Source of the DNA: COE1 sp964387365
Lineage (GTDB): Bacteria > Bacillota > Clostridia > Lachnospirales > Lachnospiraceae
Direction of reading: 5' to 3'
DNA length: 48,337 bases
Assembly (NCBI GenBank): GCA_964387365.1
Contig: CAYLWP010000003.1
Coordinates: forward strand, 1-48,337
Shown here: positions 25,259 through 34,738 of the stretch, piece after piece
How the letters are laid out: each line of letters opens with the position of its first letter
Numbering within the stretch: the first letter of the stretch is position 1
Translations under genes and position numbers: made by a program
The notes under the pieces: model-generated
Told to the model about the DNA's origin: nothing
The model's input: the letters and a program-made list of their open reading frames with translations, nothing else
The model's database searches: none

Positions 25259-28200
25259 TTACTTATTAAATCTGAACCAGTTGAAGTTGTACAGATAACC
25301 GTCACCTTCAAATACCAGATAAACGTTATGTGTTCCGGTTACTCCTTCTGCGTCAAGCTCACAGCTGAAGTCATCCCAGTTGCCCCAGCCGCCTGTCGGT
25401 GTTACCTCACAGGTACCAATCAGCTTACCGCCATCGTCATCCTTGGCATCCAGATAAATCTTGATGTTACCGCCGCTTGCATCGGAAGAGGCTCTGAAGT
25501 CTGCTGAAACCGGTGAGTCCTCACCGAAATCAACGCCTGCGTACAGAGCGTATCCGTAGGTATTAATACCTGCCAGATGCTGTCCGCCGCCTTCATCACC
25601 ACAGCCCTCGTTGCTTGCTCCGACAACCTCATCATTGTTTTCTGCCTGAATCTTTCCATAGGCATCTACTGTATTTACTTCTACTGACTTCACTTTACCT
25701 GTTTCGTTACTTTCCTTCGTGCCGGTGTATGCACCGATACCGGTAACCTTTACCTTAATGGTATAGCCTGCATCAGAGAACTTTACGGTATAGCTGGAGC
25801 CTGTGCCCCTTACCTCACCGTTTACAAGCCATTCGTAGTTTACGTTTGCGCCTGCCGGTTCTACCTTAGCTTCCAGAGTATCACCTACGGAAAGCTCATC
25901 GGTTGTCAGGCTTACACCTGTAACTTCCTTCTCCTCTTCATCAGAGAACTTAAACCAATCAAGGTTGAATAAATATCCCGGTCCGCTCACTACCAGGTAT
26001 AAATCATGTACACCTGTTACACCTGTTGCATCACAGTCAAATTCCTGCCAGTTGCTCCAACCGCCTGTGTTGGTAATCTCACAGGTTCCGATTAAAATGC
26101 TCTTCTCGCCTTCCATGGCATCTGCACGAAGCTCAACTTTTCCACCCTCAGTATCTGAAGATGCTTTGATAATGAATTTCTTTGGTCCGTTTGCGCCAAA
26201 GTCGATATTCTTGTACAGAGCGTATCCACTCTGGTTGATACCATCTAACATGGTGCCGCTTGAACCGACATTTCCGCCCTTTTCGCTGAAGTCCTCACAC
26301 TGAATGGTTGTATATGCCGGGGTACTTGTAGAAGATACCTTATTTGTTGTATTGCTCTCAATGCTTCCTACACATTCGCCATAACCGGTTACCTTTAAGA
26401 GAATCGACTTACCAACATCTTCTGCGGTAGTCTTGTAGGTGCTGCTGTATCCCTTGAATACGCCGTCTACATACCACTCATAATTTACAGTAGCATCTGC
26501 AGGCTCAACCGTAGCCTTAACCTCATCACCTACTGTAACGCTTTCATTAATGGTTACACTTGTTACTACCGTCTTGGTGCTTTCATAGAACTCAAACCAG
26601 TTCAGATTATACATTGCATCTGTTCCGACAAATACCAGATAGAGGTCATGCTTGCCGGTAACAGCCGACGTAACATCTGCCATAAAGGTCTTGAAGTTCT
26701 GCCAGTCTCCGGTGCTTGCAATTTCACATGTTGCAAGAATTGTTCCGTCGATTGCACCGTCGCGGATTTCAATCGTTCCGCCATTCCATGCAGAGGCTCT
26801 GATTGCTACCTTAGTAGTACCCTCTTCGCCGAATTCCACATTCTTATAAACGGCATAAGCACCATTCTGGATACCTGCAAGAACGGTACCGCCTTCTGCG
26901 CCTTCTGTTCCTACACTGTCAGCTTTTTCATCATAGCTTTCCATTTCAATTCTGCTGTATGCAGACTTGCTGTCAGTAACCGGTTCCTCTGTTTCTTCTC
27001 CGCCAAGCTCTAATGCTTCGCTTGTGAATCCGAACTTATCCAGGTTGAAGAGGAAGCCTTCTCCCTTGAATACAAGGCAGATATCCTGTACACCTGTGGT
27101 AGGCTCAATCTCACATACAAATTCTGACCAGTTGCTCCAGCTTCCGGTATTCTTAATCTCGGCTGTTCCTAGCAATTCTCCCTTACTGTCGCCAAGACGG
27201 ATTTCAATGCTGCCGCCCTTTAATGCGGATGCTGCTGTAAACTTTGCTCTGATAGCCGCTTCGCTACCGAAATCAATATTCTGATATACGGTGTAATAAC
27301 CGTCCTGAATAGAGCCAATGCTCTTCCTGCTGCTTTCCATTACAATACCGCGGCAGGAATTGAAGTCTTCTGCCTGTACCTCGGTACCGTTCTTAATCAT
27401 ATTGGTAGAGTTGGTTACGTTCTGTAATAATCCAACTGCAGTAGATGCGCCAAAGGATGAATACTCGGTGTTATCCGCGGTCTTCTCTCCCCAACGTGTC
27501 CACATGATACCTTCTGAATTGCGGTTTTCCCATGCAGTTGCCGCATTCATCTGCATCCATTCCATTACCTCAGGGTTATTATGATTTACTGCATACAGAT
27601 AGAACCATCTAGGCATAATGCCCTTGAAGCCCTGGCTGTCATCGTAGTTATTGCTGCTGCCGGCTTCATTATTAACCACACCGCCCTGATACATTGTGTT
27701 CATGGTATAATCACAGGACTTACCTGCATATTCAAGATACTTTGCATCTCCATAGTGTTCATACAATAAGGTTGCTGCACCTACGAAGGTAGCCTGATTG
27801 TAAGTGAATTCCCAATTGTAGATTTCACCGTTTATATCCATATTATCCAATACGCGACCGGTCTCTGCTACAAAGAGCTTCTCTACTACCCAGTCAAACA
27901 TACCCTTTGCCTTTTCGTAGTAGGTATTATCACCTGTGCTCTTTCCTAACAGACATGCTGCAATGGCGCCCGGACAGTTTACACAGGCATTCTTGGACTG
28001 GTTATCTGTTTTCCAGAAGATACCGCCGCCAAGGTCATCACTTGCTGCACGATTATATGCGATATCAAAGTTCTTGATGGCTGTATCCAGATATACCTGC
28101 TCACCTGTCAGGTTATAAGCTCTTGTGCAGGCAATAACCATCCACATAATATCGTCATTGAAATCATTAAATTCCCATTCAGTTCCAAAACGTCCGGTAA

Positions 28201-29782
28201 AGTCAAGATATACTGCCTTAATCATGTTCTTATATCTTGCTTCTCCTGAGTGCTCATATGCATCCAGTACGATTTCATACATTTCCGCATAATCCCAGAA
28301 ATAGTTGCTCTTAATCTTTCCTACACCGTCTTTTTCACTGTAGTACTTATTGTTAAAGCTTGTAAACGCATCGTATGCGATAGACTCAAAGTCCAAAATG
28401 TACTGCTTCTTGAGTACTTTCCCGGTTGTGTTACTTTCTGTTGTTCCGGAATAGCTTCCAAGACCGATTACCTTTAACTGAATGGTCTTTCCGGCATTTG
28501 ACGGACTTACATTATAGGTAGTACCCTTATCTGCTAATACGCCGCCTACATACCATTCATAGCGAACGGTTGCTTCCTCCGGTACAACGGTTGCCGTTAA
28601 CACATCGCCCACGGTTACATCGCCGTCTGTAATCTTTACGCTTGTTACCTTATTGGTATTATCAGAACATAACTCTAACCAGTTCAGGTTAAACAGATAT
28701 CCGTTTCCTCTGAATACTACATAAACATCATGGGTACCTGTTACGGTATTGTCGATAGTACACTCAAAGGACTGATATGCGCTCCAGTCTCCTGTCTTGG
28801 TAACTGTTGCTGTTCCAATGAGCTTGCTTTCGTCACCCTCTAAAGCATCCACACGGATTTCCACAGTACCGCCATCCATTGGTGTTGCGCCTCTGACAAC
28901 TGCATACTTGAAGCCTTTTGTTCCAAAGTCAATATCATCGTACTTGGTGTATCCGTAATTCTGGATACCGCAAAGCTGCTCTCCGCCTTCTGCGCAAGGT
29001 TCAGAGGTAACCGTACCGCCGATACCGTCAGTATCTGCTGAATAGTTCTCAAGCTCAATACGCACGGTACGAACAGGCTGTGGCTCTTCCGGCTTTACCG
29101 GTTCCTCAGGCTTTGGGTCTGCCGGCTTTGGCTCTGTATTTCCGCTGTTATTATTATCATTATCGTCGTCATCGTTGTCGCTACTGCTGCTGCCGCTACT
29201 GCTACTGCTTGCCGGCAACTTAGCGATTTCTTCCACTGCAAGCTCTAATCCGCACACGGTACAAACCTTATGCTTTGAGCCCTTTGCTGAAGTAGTTGCC
29301 TTTGCTGTTACCGTCCAGTCACTCTCTGTATGCGGAATCGCAGCAATTGCCTCTGTATAGGTGTCACCACAGGAGCAAAGATAGCCCTTTACACCCAGTG
29401 CGTTACAGCTTGGCTGTACGGTCACCGTTTCTACATAAGAATGGGTATGAGCCGGTGTTGCTGTCTGTCCGCCTGCACCCTGATTCTGCTGTGGCGTATC
29501 TGCCAAAGGTGTATCCTCATCCTGAATCGTTGTGTCTGTATCGGTTGCTTCTGCGACCTGGGATTCCTCTTCCTGCTGTGTCTCCTCTGCAACCAAGGAT
29601 TCTTCTTCCTGTTGTGTGCTCTCCTCCTGCACATCCTCTTCAGACGATACTGTATCCGTTACAATTTCATCAAATTCCATGGTACTGATTGTCGTATCTT
29701 CGTCTGCCTTATTTCCGCAACCGGAAAGTACTGCTGCCATAAGGAAAAAGACCGCCAATGTTTTAGTAATTTTTTTTCTCAT
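25259..29782 (-). CDS. GH76 alpha-1,6-mannanase-like lipoprotein with five CBM6-like modules
   Basis: This is a 1507-residue lipoprotein: lipobox AVLSGCG with Cys near residue 22, an acidic Glu/Gln/Thr-rich spacer (30-100), a small Cys-containing domain (about 105-180: CNALGVKGYLCSCGDTY, then CTVCG), a Ser/Asp/Asn linker, CBM6-like module 1 (238-367) and an Ig-like domain (372-455). The GH76 catalytic domain (461-790) is followed by CBM6-like 2 (790-925), CBM6-like 3 (940-1075), Ig (1078-1150), CBM6-like 4 (1160-1290), Ig (1293-1365) and CBM6-like 5 (1375-1507). The GH76 mark is the Asp pair in FNDFNDDIMWM near residue 542. GH76 enzymes are endo-acting on alpha-1,6-mannan, such as the yeast mannan backbone. 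Lipid anchoring keeps this one on the cell surface. The frame extends to a TTG at 29788, but the ATG at 29782 sits 7 bases after GGAGG. Confidence 0.88.
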   Translation of the reverse strand: MRKKITKTLAVFFLMAAVLSGCGNKADEDTTISTMEFDEIVTDTVSSEEDVQEESTQQEEESLVAEETQQEEESQVAEATDTDTTIQDEDTPLADTPQQNQGAGGQTATPAHTHSYVETVTVQPSCNALGVKGYLCSCGDTYTEAIAAIPHTESDWTVTAKATTSAKGSKHKVCTVCGLELAVEEIAKLPASSSSSGSSSSDNDDDDNDNNNSGNTEPKPADPKPEEPVKPEEPQPVRTVRIELENYSADTDGIGGTVTSEPCAEGGEQLCGIQNYGYTKYDDIDFGTKGFKYAVVRGATPMDGGTVEIRVDALEGDESKLIGTATVTKTGDWSAYQSFECTIDNTVTGTHDVYVVFRGNGYLFNLNWLELCSDNTNKVTSVKITDGDVTVGDVLTATVVPEEATVRYEWYVGGVLADKGTTYNVSPSNAGKTIQLKVIGLGSYSGTTESNTTGKVLKKQYILDFESIAYDAFTSFNNKYYSEKDGVGKIKSNYFWDYAEMYEIVLDAYEHSGEARYKNMIKAVYLDFTGRFGTEWEFNDFNDDIMWMVIACTRAYNLTGEQVYLDTAIKNFDIAYNRAASDDLGGGIFWKTDNQSKNACVNCPGAIAACLLGKSTGDNTYYEKAKGMFDWVVEKLFVAETGRVLDNMDINGEIYNWEFTYNQATFVGAATLLYEHYGDAKYLEYAGKSCDYTMNTMYQGGVVNNEAGSSNNYDDSQGFKGIMPRWFYLYAVNHNNPEVMEWMQMNAATAWENRNSEGIMWTRWGEKTADNTEYSSFGASTAVGLLQNVTNSTNMIKNGTEVQAEDFNSCRGIVMESSRKSIGSIQDGYYTVYQNIDFGSEAAIRAKFTAASALKGGSIEIRLGDSKGELLGTAEIKNTGSWSNWSEFVCEIEPTTGVQDICLVFKGEGFLFNLDKFGFTSEALELGGEETEEPVTDSKSAYSRIEMESYDEKADSVGTEGAEGGTVLAGIQNGAYAVYKNVEFGEEGTTKVAIRASAWNGGTIEIRDGAIDGTILATCEIASTGDWQNFKTFMADVTSAVTGKHDLYLVFVGTDAMYNLNWFEFYESTKTVVTSVTINESVTVGDEVKATVEPADATVNYEWYVDGVFKGYSSTYKTTAEDVGKSILLKVTGYGECVGSIESNTTNKVSSTSTPAYTTIQCEDFSEKGGNVGSSGTMLDGINQSGYALYKNIDFGANGPKKFIIKASSDTEGGKVELRADAMEGEKSILIGTCEITNTGGWSNWQEFDCDATGVTGVHDLYLVVSGPGYLFNLDWFKFSDEEEKEVTGVSLTTDELSVGDTLEAKVEPAGANVNYEWLVNGEVRGTGSSYTVKFSDAGYTIKVKVTGIGAYTGTKESNETGKVKSVEVNTVDAYGKIQAENNDEVVGASNEGCGDEGGGQHLAGINTYGYALYAGVDFGEDSPVSADFRASSDASGGNIKIYLDAKDDDGGKLIGTCEVTPTGGWGNWDDFSCELDAEGVTGTHNVYLVFEGDGYLYNFNWFRFNK

Positions 29783-29879
29783 GTTCAATCCTCCGTTGTA
29801 TGATGCTTCATAAATCGTACCTAGTAAAAATGCTCCTCCTCTCTACTCTCATGCTCCTGTTTCACTTTGCTATAGCCAA

Positions 29880-29908
29880 AGTATATATTATTCATACCAT
29901 TATGTCAA
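29880..29908 (-). promoter_or_regulatory. Sigma-A promoter of the GH76 gene
   Basis: A perfect TTGACA, 17 bases, then TATACT on the minus strand. The leader is about 90 bases. The -35 belongs to the recurring word GTTGACATAA. Confidence 0.65.
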
Positions 29909-29950
29909 CCATTGTTTCAATTGATATATCATTTATTTTGCCCATAAAAA

Positions 29951-29971
29951 AAGAACCGCTAAGCAGTTCTT
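29951..29971 (-). terminator. Rho-independent terminator after the chemoreceptor gene
   Basis: The stem AAGAACTGC / GCGGTTCTT has a three-base loop and is followed by seven T on the minus strand, 12 bases beyond the stop. Confidence 0.85.
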
Positions 29972-29982
29972 TTTCCTTATTG

Positions 29983-31782
29983 TTATACTCTTCCTTCTTT
30001 AACGGCTCTGTCGTAATTCTTCTGAGCTTCCTTGATAAACTCGTCATCATGTCTCTTCTCAGGCGGAATGTACGCTTTTCCAGGTTCTCTTTCTCGCAAA
30101 TTGAATTGCCCCATCGCCTCTCTTAAATCATCTGCTCTTTCATTCAGTAAATCACAGGAGGCTGCTGTTTCCTGGCTGATTGCAGCGTTTGCATCAACCA
30201 CTTCTGATATTTCCGTGATATTTCTCTCAATCTCCTTGATCTGCGACTTCTGTTCTGCACCAATGCTGGTCATCTCATCATTCATCTGATAAATAGCGTC
30301 TATACTTTCTACAATCTTATTAAAGGTTTCAAAGGTATCGTTGGATATTCTGTTTCCCCGCTTTGCCTTTTCCATGGTATCTTCTATCATCTGCCGGCTC
30401 TCTACAACAGCCTTTGCACTCTGTGAGGCAAGATTTCCGACCTCATTTGCTACAACCGCGAAGCCTTTGCCTGCCGCTCCGGCTCTTGCTGCCTCGATAG
30501 AAGCATTCAGTGCAAGAAGATTGGTCTGGGATGCAATCTGCTCAATCGTTTCAATAACTGCTGAAATCTTCAGGGATGAATCCATGATGTCCTCCATGGC
30601 GCTAAGTAACTCCTGCATTTTTTCATTACTTACCTGAATTTCCTGCTTAATCTGCTCTGAAATATCCTTGGAATTGCTGATTCTCTCAACATTCTCGTTG
30701 AGAAGATTACTTGTCTGCTCAATCGCTTCCTTGAAATCAGCAATACTGTTTACCTGCTGGGTGCAGCTGTTGGCAAGAGAGCTGCTTGCATTCGCAATAT
30801 CAGTTGCACCACTTGCAACATCACCGGCAATTTTTGTAATGTTTGCAAACATGATATCATTACTCTGCACCAGTTTGTAAAGACTCTTGGCAAGGCTGTC
30901 TTCGGACGAATGAATGTTTACAAATGCTGTCATGTCTCCTTCTGCCACTCGTTGAACAACACGCACATTCTCTACAATGTTATTTGCCATTGCCTTAAAT
31001 GCTTCCACCATCAGGTTAACCTCTTCCATTTCGGAAGACATATCCCCAACTTCAATATTTTCCGAGCCTCGCGAAAGTGCCTTTGCCCAGTCAGCAACCT
31101 TCCTGATCGGTGATGCAATTGACTCTGCGAGCATACCGGACAATACACCGATAACCTGCGAAGCAACCACTGCCAGTAAAACACTGATAATCATTGCGGC
31201 TACAACTTCTATCATTAATGCATTGTAATTCAATAACTCTCTGTCTAAATAATATGCCACAATAACATCCACCTGCGCTGAAAATTCATCATTCATTGCT
31301 GTGATGGATTCTACAAACGGCACTGCCTGCTCTGTATCTCCCTTCGCTGCATATTCCTCAGCCCGGGAATTTATCTGTGCATGAAGATCCAGCGCTGCCG
31401 CAAATGCCGCACGGGATTCCTCTGTCTTCATATTTTTTCCGTCAAAATCATCATACCATGTATTAAACTCAGCATTGGTAGCGGCAAGTCCCTGTGTAAA
31501 ATCCGTACCCTTTACTACTGCTACCACAACATCCGAAACAAGCTTATCCTGAATATCGCGCATCTCCCCGATTTTCTTGGAACGTTCCGATGCGACCTGC
31601 ATGGTATTACAATAATATCCTGACATAATCAAATTGAGTGCCGTCCAAATTACCAACGCAATCATAATGACAGTCATAGCCTTATTGTTAAATTGGATAT
31701 TCGATTCGATTGTTTTTGCTTTGTTTCTTTTTCCGATTTTTTGGGCCAAGCTGACCTTCCATGATCCCTTTGTTTTTTTCAT
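29983..31782 (-). CDS. Methyl-accepting chemotaxis protein
   Basis: This is a 599-residue transmembrane receptor: a short cytoplasmic basic N-terminus, TM1 (about 34-56), an extracellular helical sensor (57-187) resembling four-helix-bundle MCP ligand domains, TM2 (about 188-215), HAMP (216-275), a second linker and the long signalling coiled coil. The hairpin tip is conserved: IEQIASQTNLLALNASIEAA, then RAGAAGKGFAVVANEVGNLA. It senses an unknown stimulus and controls CheA through CheW. The C-terminus ends in KNYDRAVKEGRV without a CheR-binding pentapeptide. The tail EPGKAYIPPEKRHDDEF is an unusual extension. It is monocistronic, with its own promoter and terminator. Confidence 0.95.
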   Translation of the reverse strand: MKKTKGSWKVSLAQKIGKRNKAKTIESNIQFNNKAMTVIMIALVIWTALNLIMSGYYCNTMQVASERSKKIGEMRDIQDKLVSDVVVAVVKGTDFTQGLAATNAEFNTWYDDFDGKNMKTEESRAAFAAALDLHAQINSRAEEYAAKGDTEQAVPFVESITAMNDEFSAQVDVIVAYYLDRELLNYNALMIEVVAAMIISVLLAVVASQVIGVLSGMLAESIASPIRKVADWAKALSRGSENIEVGDMSSEMEEVNLMVEAFKAMANNIVENVRVVQRVAEGDMTAFVNIHSSEDSLAKSLYKLVQSNDIMFANITKIAGDVASGATDIANASSSLANSCTQQVNSIADFKEAIEQTSNLLNENVERISNSKDISEQIKQEIQVSNEKMQELLSAMEDIMDSSLKISAVIETIEQIASQTNLLALNASIEAARAGAAGKGFAVVANEVGNLASQSAKAVVESRQMIEDTMEKAKRGNRISNDTFETFNKIVESIDAIYQMNDEMTSIGAEQKSQIKEIERNITEISEVVDANAAISQETAASCDLLNERADDLREAMGQFNLREREPGKAYIPPEKRHDDEFIKEAQKNYDRAVKEGRV

Positions 31783-31844
31783 ATGCCCTCCTTAAAAATA
31801 TAATAATTATTGTATTTTGTTTATTATTTACGCATTATAACAAT

Positions 31845-31873
31845 ATTATATTCTTATTTTCAGACTTTTGCAA
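31845..31873 (-). promoter_or_regulatory. Sigma-A promoter of the chemoreceptor gene
   Basis: Minus-strand TTGCAA, 17 bases, TATAAT. It begins only 10 bases beyond the stop codon of the preceding (phosphodiester glycosidase) gene. AAGGAGGGC precedes the receptor ATG. Confidence 0.6.
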
Positions 31874-31882
31874 TCATTGTAT

Positions 31883-33204
31883 TTATTTCACTATAAATCC
31901 TGCCGGAAGCTTCCAAGAAGAATTAGCATAGTAGAAGGTAACACTTGACATCAGATACTCGCCGTCGTAGTACATACAGGTTGAGCTTCCGCCGTCAAGA
32001 TTGGCAGCATTGATTGCTCCGTATTCCTGCATGACAGAAATCAAATCACCACTGGATGCACCCAGATGACCCGACTTACCTCTTCCGTCCGTTGTAAACA
32101 TAAGCACCGCACCATCCGCTCTCTGACCGATTGCCGTTCGCGGATTCAAACCGCTTCCCATTCCGTTCATCACTCTTGCTTCATTGTTTATAATCAGCTG
32201 AACAAAGTGATTGTTCGCATCGCTTGCTTCCTCCTGAAAGGTTACAGCATCACGAATCTTCATATCCGCTACCAGCTGTTCCACATCCGCCGGGGTCATA
32301 TCGGACACATCTATAATCTGTAAAATATCATCCTCTGTAAATCCGACAAGCACAAGCCCGGTATATTGCTGCGGCTTATTAAACTGAATCTCTCCGTTAG
32401 AAACGATGACACCACAGGGCTTGCTTCCTCCTGAAAGGTTACAGCATCACGAATCTTCATATCCGCTACCAGCTGTTCCACATCCGCCGGGGTCATATCG
32501 GACACATCTATAATCTGTAAAATATCATCCTCTGTAAATCCGACAAGCACAAGCCCGGTATATTGCTGCGGCTTATTAAACTGAATCTCTCCGTTAGAAA
32601 CGATGACACCACAGGGCATGCCACCCGTATTGTTGGTGGAGTCATACAGACCTCCGTTGATTCCCGCTATGGCATCGTTAGAGGTTACGAGCTCATCAAG
32701 TGTCACTCCTTCTGCCCGCCACGGATATATCGTTGCCAGACTGACTCTGGAAGGGTCTTTTACAATCATCATTGTTCCTGTATAGGTCGAGCCTGCCACC
32801 TCAAAGACTTCAATGTCCTGCGTTGTCTGTGCCGCACCCTGCGCACTACCCATAGTAACATCAATTGTTCCCACGTTTCCCTTATTAATCAGATTCGTAT
32901 CAATCTCTGCCTTAAGCTCCTTCATGGAATTCTGATTCACAATTTCCTGTATTTCCTCTGACGTCAGGAACCATGATGCTAAAAATTTCAGCTGGCCTGT
33001 TTCCAGAATGGTAGTAACAAAGGTCTGCTGCACATGCGGATAGGAATCTGAGCACAGCATATTCAGCGACATCAAAAGTACAATAACTACAGCAATAAGG
33101 AAGGTTCCCACCAATGCCGCAATCTGTAACAGACATCTTGCAACGGCATTTCCAAGGGACATTTTTGCCACCTTTACTTTTCCATAATCATTACTCTGCA
33201 TCAT
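31883..33204 (-). pseudogene. Phosphodiester glycosidase (NAGPA domain), frameshifted by a tandem duplication
   Basis: The upstream frame (33204 to 32311) codes for a cytoplasmic start, a TM helix (about 28-50) and the first half of a NAGPA domain, then runs out of frame into a second copy of the same DNA. The downstream frame, open from 32353 to 31883, carries the rest of the domain, including LNPRTAIGQRADG, FTTDGRG and AINAANLDGGSSTCMYY, which are the typical active-site region. The cause is a perfect direct repeat, 32222-32420 and 32419-32617, with an offset of 197 bp (not a multiple of three). Removing one copy rejoins the frames into 374 residues. The NAGPA family hydrolyses sugar phosphodiesters and in bacteria often serves envelope glycans. 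The start ATG at 33204 follows AAGGAG and overlaps the upstream gene by 14 bases. The gene ends a GT2-GtrA / membrane protein cassette. Confidence 0.88.
32222..32617. repeat. Perfect tandem duplication inside the phosphodiester glycosidase gene
   Basis: The segments 32222-32420 and 32419-32617 are identical base for base as read (199 bases each, sharing a two-base GC junction). The identity implies a very recent event, a reversible slippage state or an assembly artefact. Confidence 0.95.
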
Positions 33205-34738
33205 TCACAATCTCCTTCATACCCGCTATTTTCCATGTGGGATTGTCTATTCCATCCTTTGTTTCATCCGATTTGACAAAATAGAATCTGTCATTCATCG
33301 GATCATCTACCCGTTGCCCTGTTTTTCGTAACAGCATATGCTTCACAAAGCTGATATCAACGGAAAAACAATTCTCCGTAATCCATATAAAATTCGTAAC
33401 TGAGGTGTCCGTAAATGCCGGATTCATAAGTGTATGCTCACTGGTAAAATGAATATCTGCCCCTGTCGCATACTGTCGTGCCACCCGATATTGGTTCGAG
33501 CCTGCCAGCAAATGCTTAGACAGCGATGCAAAGGACGCATCCTTTGACATAAAAAGACTCCACTCCTGTGCAAGTGCAAGCACATCTACTTCGCAGCTTA
33601 CCTCCTCAGGAACTGTACGCAGCCCGCTGATGTCGACTGTAAAGTCATGCACAGCCTTCTCCTGATCAAGTACTACCTGCACTCCTGCCTCATCCGTTAC
33701 ACTAACCTGTACATCTTCTTCGAGAACTGCTATGTCATATTCCTGAACCTTCGGTAAATCCTCAACCAGCTCTGCCAGCATACTATACTCCGGATTATCA
33801 TATTCACACACAGCCGCTGTCGGAACAGCCTCATCTGCTATTTCAACGGCATATTTACTGTTTGCCTTTACTGTCATATAGGTAAGCGGAAGCTGATTGC
33901 CTCCTTCGTAGCACACTTCATTTCCGTAATAATCCGAAATGGTAATCTCCGGCTTTTCCAAGAGTCTGATATCATAGCGTTTGCAGTTATTCTCTGCCGG
34001 TTCTCCTTCCTGCGTTTTTCCGTTTACCTTTACCATAAGCGTTGCCGGTAGTGTTAAATTATAATGATAAAATTCTGCATCTACCTGATAGTTATTCACG
34101 GTATAAGAAACCATATTTCCATCCTTATCGGTGATGGCAAACTCCGGCTCGCAATATACATCATGCACCACATAGGTAATCTCGCCATCCTTTCCGGCAA
34201 CACCATCCACCGGTTCGAGCGCGACCCCGTTTGCACTGACATGAAAATCATCCGGAACAGAGATTGTGTATTCACTTTTTTCCATGACCGGCTTAATATA
34301 TTCTGTTTCCCACTCTCTGTAGTTCAGAACTGCAAGCTTTGTAACAGAAGGTCCCTTAGCCTTAAGCTTCACCTCTGCAAGCTCGACATCGCCGCTTTTG
34401 ATTGCATAAATGAGTTCATCCTCCGCCTGTGTTCCATTCTTTTTCGAAAAGCCGACACTCTCGTCAGCATACATGGCAAGATAGTCACCCTTCAAATCCA
34501 GATTCTTTTCATACTTCCCGGCCTCAACCTCCGGCATTCCATATTTGCTCCAGAAGTCATCCTGAGAAGCATCTGCCTGCAGCTGCTTTATTGCCGCTTC
34601 TACATGCAGCTCCGGGCGCAGGCATTCATACTGCTGCAACAGTTCACCCACGTAGGAGACGCAGGTGATGATGCCAACACTCAGAAGCATCACATAAATA
34701 AGATATAATTTACTAAACGAAATCCGCTTTCTTTTCAT
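33191..34738 (-). CDS. Single-pass membrane protein with large extracytoplasmic beta-rich domain, unknown function
   Basis: This is a 515-residue protein that I do not recognise. It has a basic start (MKRKRISFSKLY), one TM helix (residues 12-33) and then about 480 extracytoplasmic residues. Residues 35-150 are mixed helical, including an LQADASQDDFWSKYG segment. Residues 150-400 look like repeated beta-sandwich units, with TISVPDDFHVSANGVALEP and TISDYYGNEVCYEGG. The last 100 residues may be an NTF2-like fold, inferred only from the helix-then-sheet pattern. The frame continues upstream, but the ATG at 34738 follows AAAGGAACG, gives a normal N-terminus and overlaps the glycosyltransferase gene by 26 bases. 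It probably forms an envelope glycan or surface assembly unit with the GT2-GtrA gene before it and the phosphodiester glycosidase after it. Confidence 0.75.
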   Translation of the reverse strand: MKRKRISFSKLYLIYVMLLSVGIITCVSYVGELLQQYECLRPELHVEAAIKQLQADASQDDFWSKYGMPEVEAGKYEKNLDLKGDYLAMYADESVGFSKKNGTQAEDELIYAIKSGDVELAEVKLKAKGPSVTKLAVLNYREWETEYIKPVMEKSEYTISVPDDFHVSANGVALEPVDGVAGKDGEITYVVHDVYCEPEFAITDKDGNMVSYTVNNYQVDAEFYHYNLTLPATLMVKVNGKTQEGEPAENNCKRYDIRLLEKPEITISDYYGNEVCYEGGNQLPLTYMTVKANSKYAVEIADEAVPTAAVCEYDNPEYSMLAELVEDLPKVQEYDIAVLEEDVQVSVTDEAGVQVVLDQEKAVHDFTVDISGLRTVPEEVSCEVDVLALAQEWSLFMSKDASFASLSKHLLAGSNQYRVARQYATGADIHFTSEHTLMNPAFTDTSVTNFIWITENCFSVDISFVKHMLLRKTGQRVDDPMNDRFYFVKSDETKDGIDNPTWKIAGMKEIVNDAE

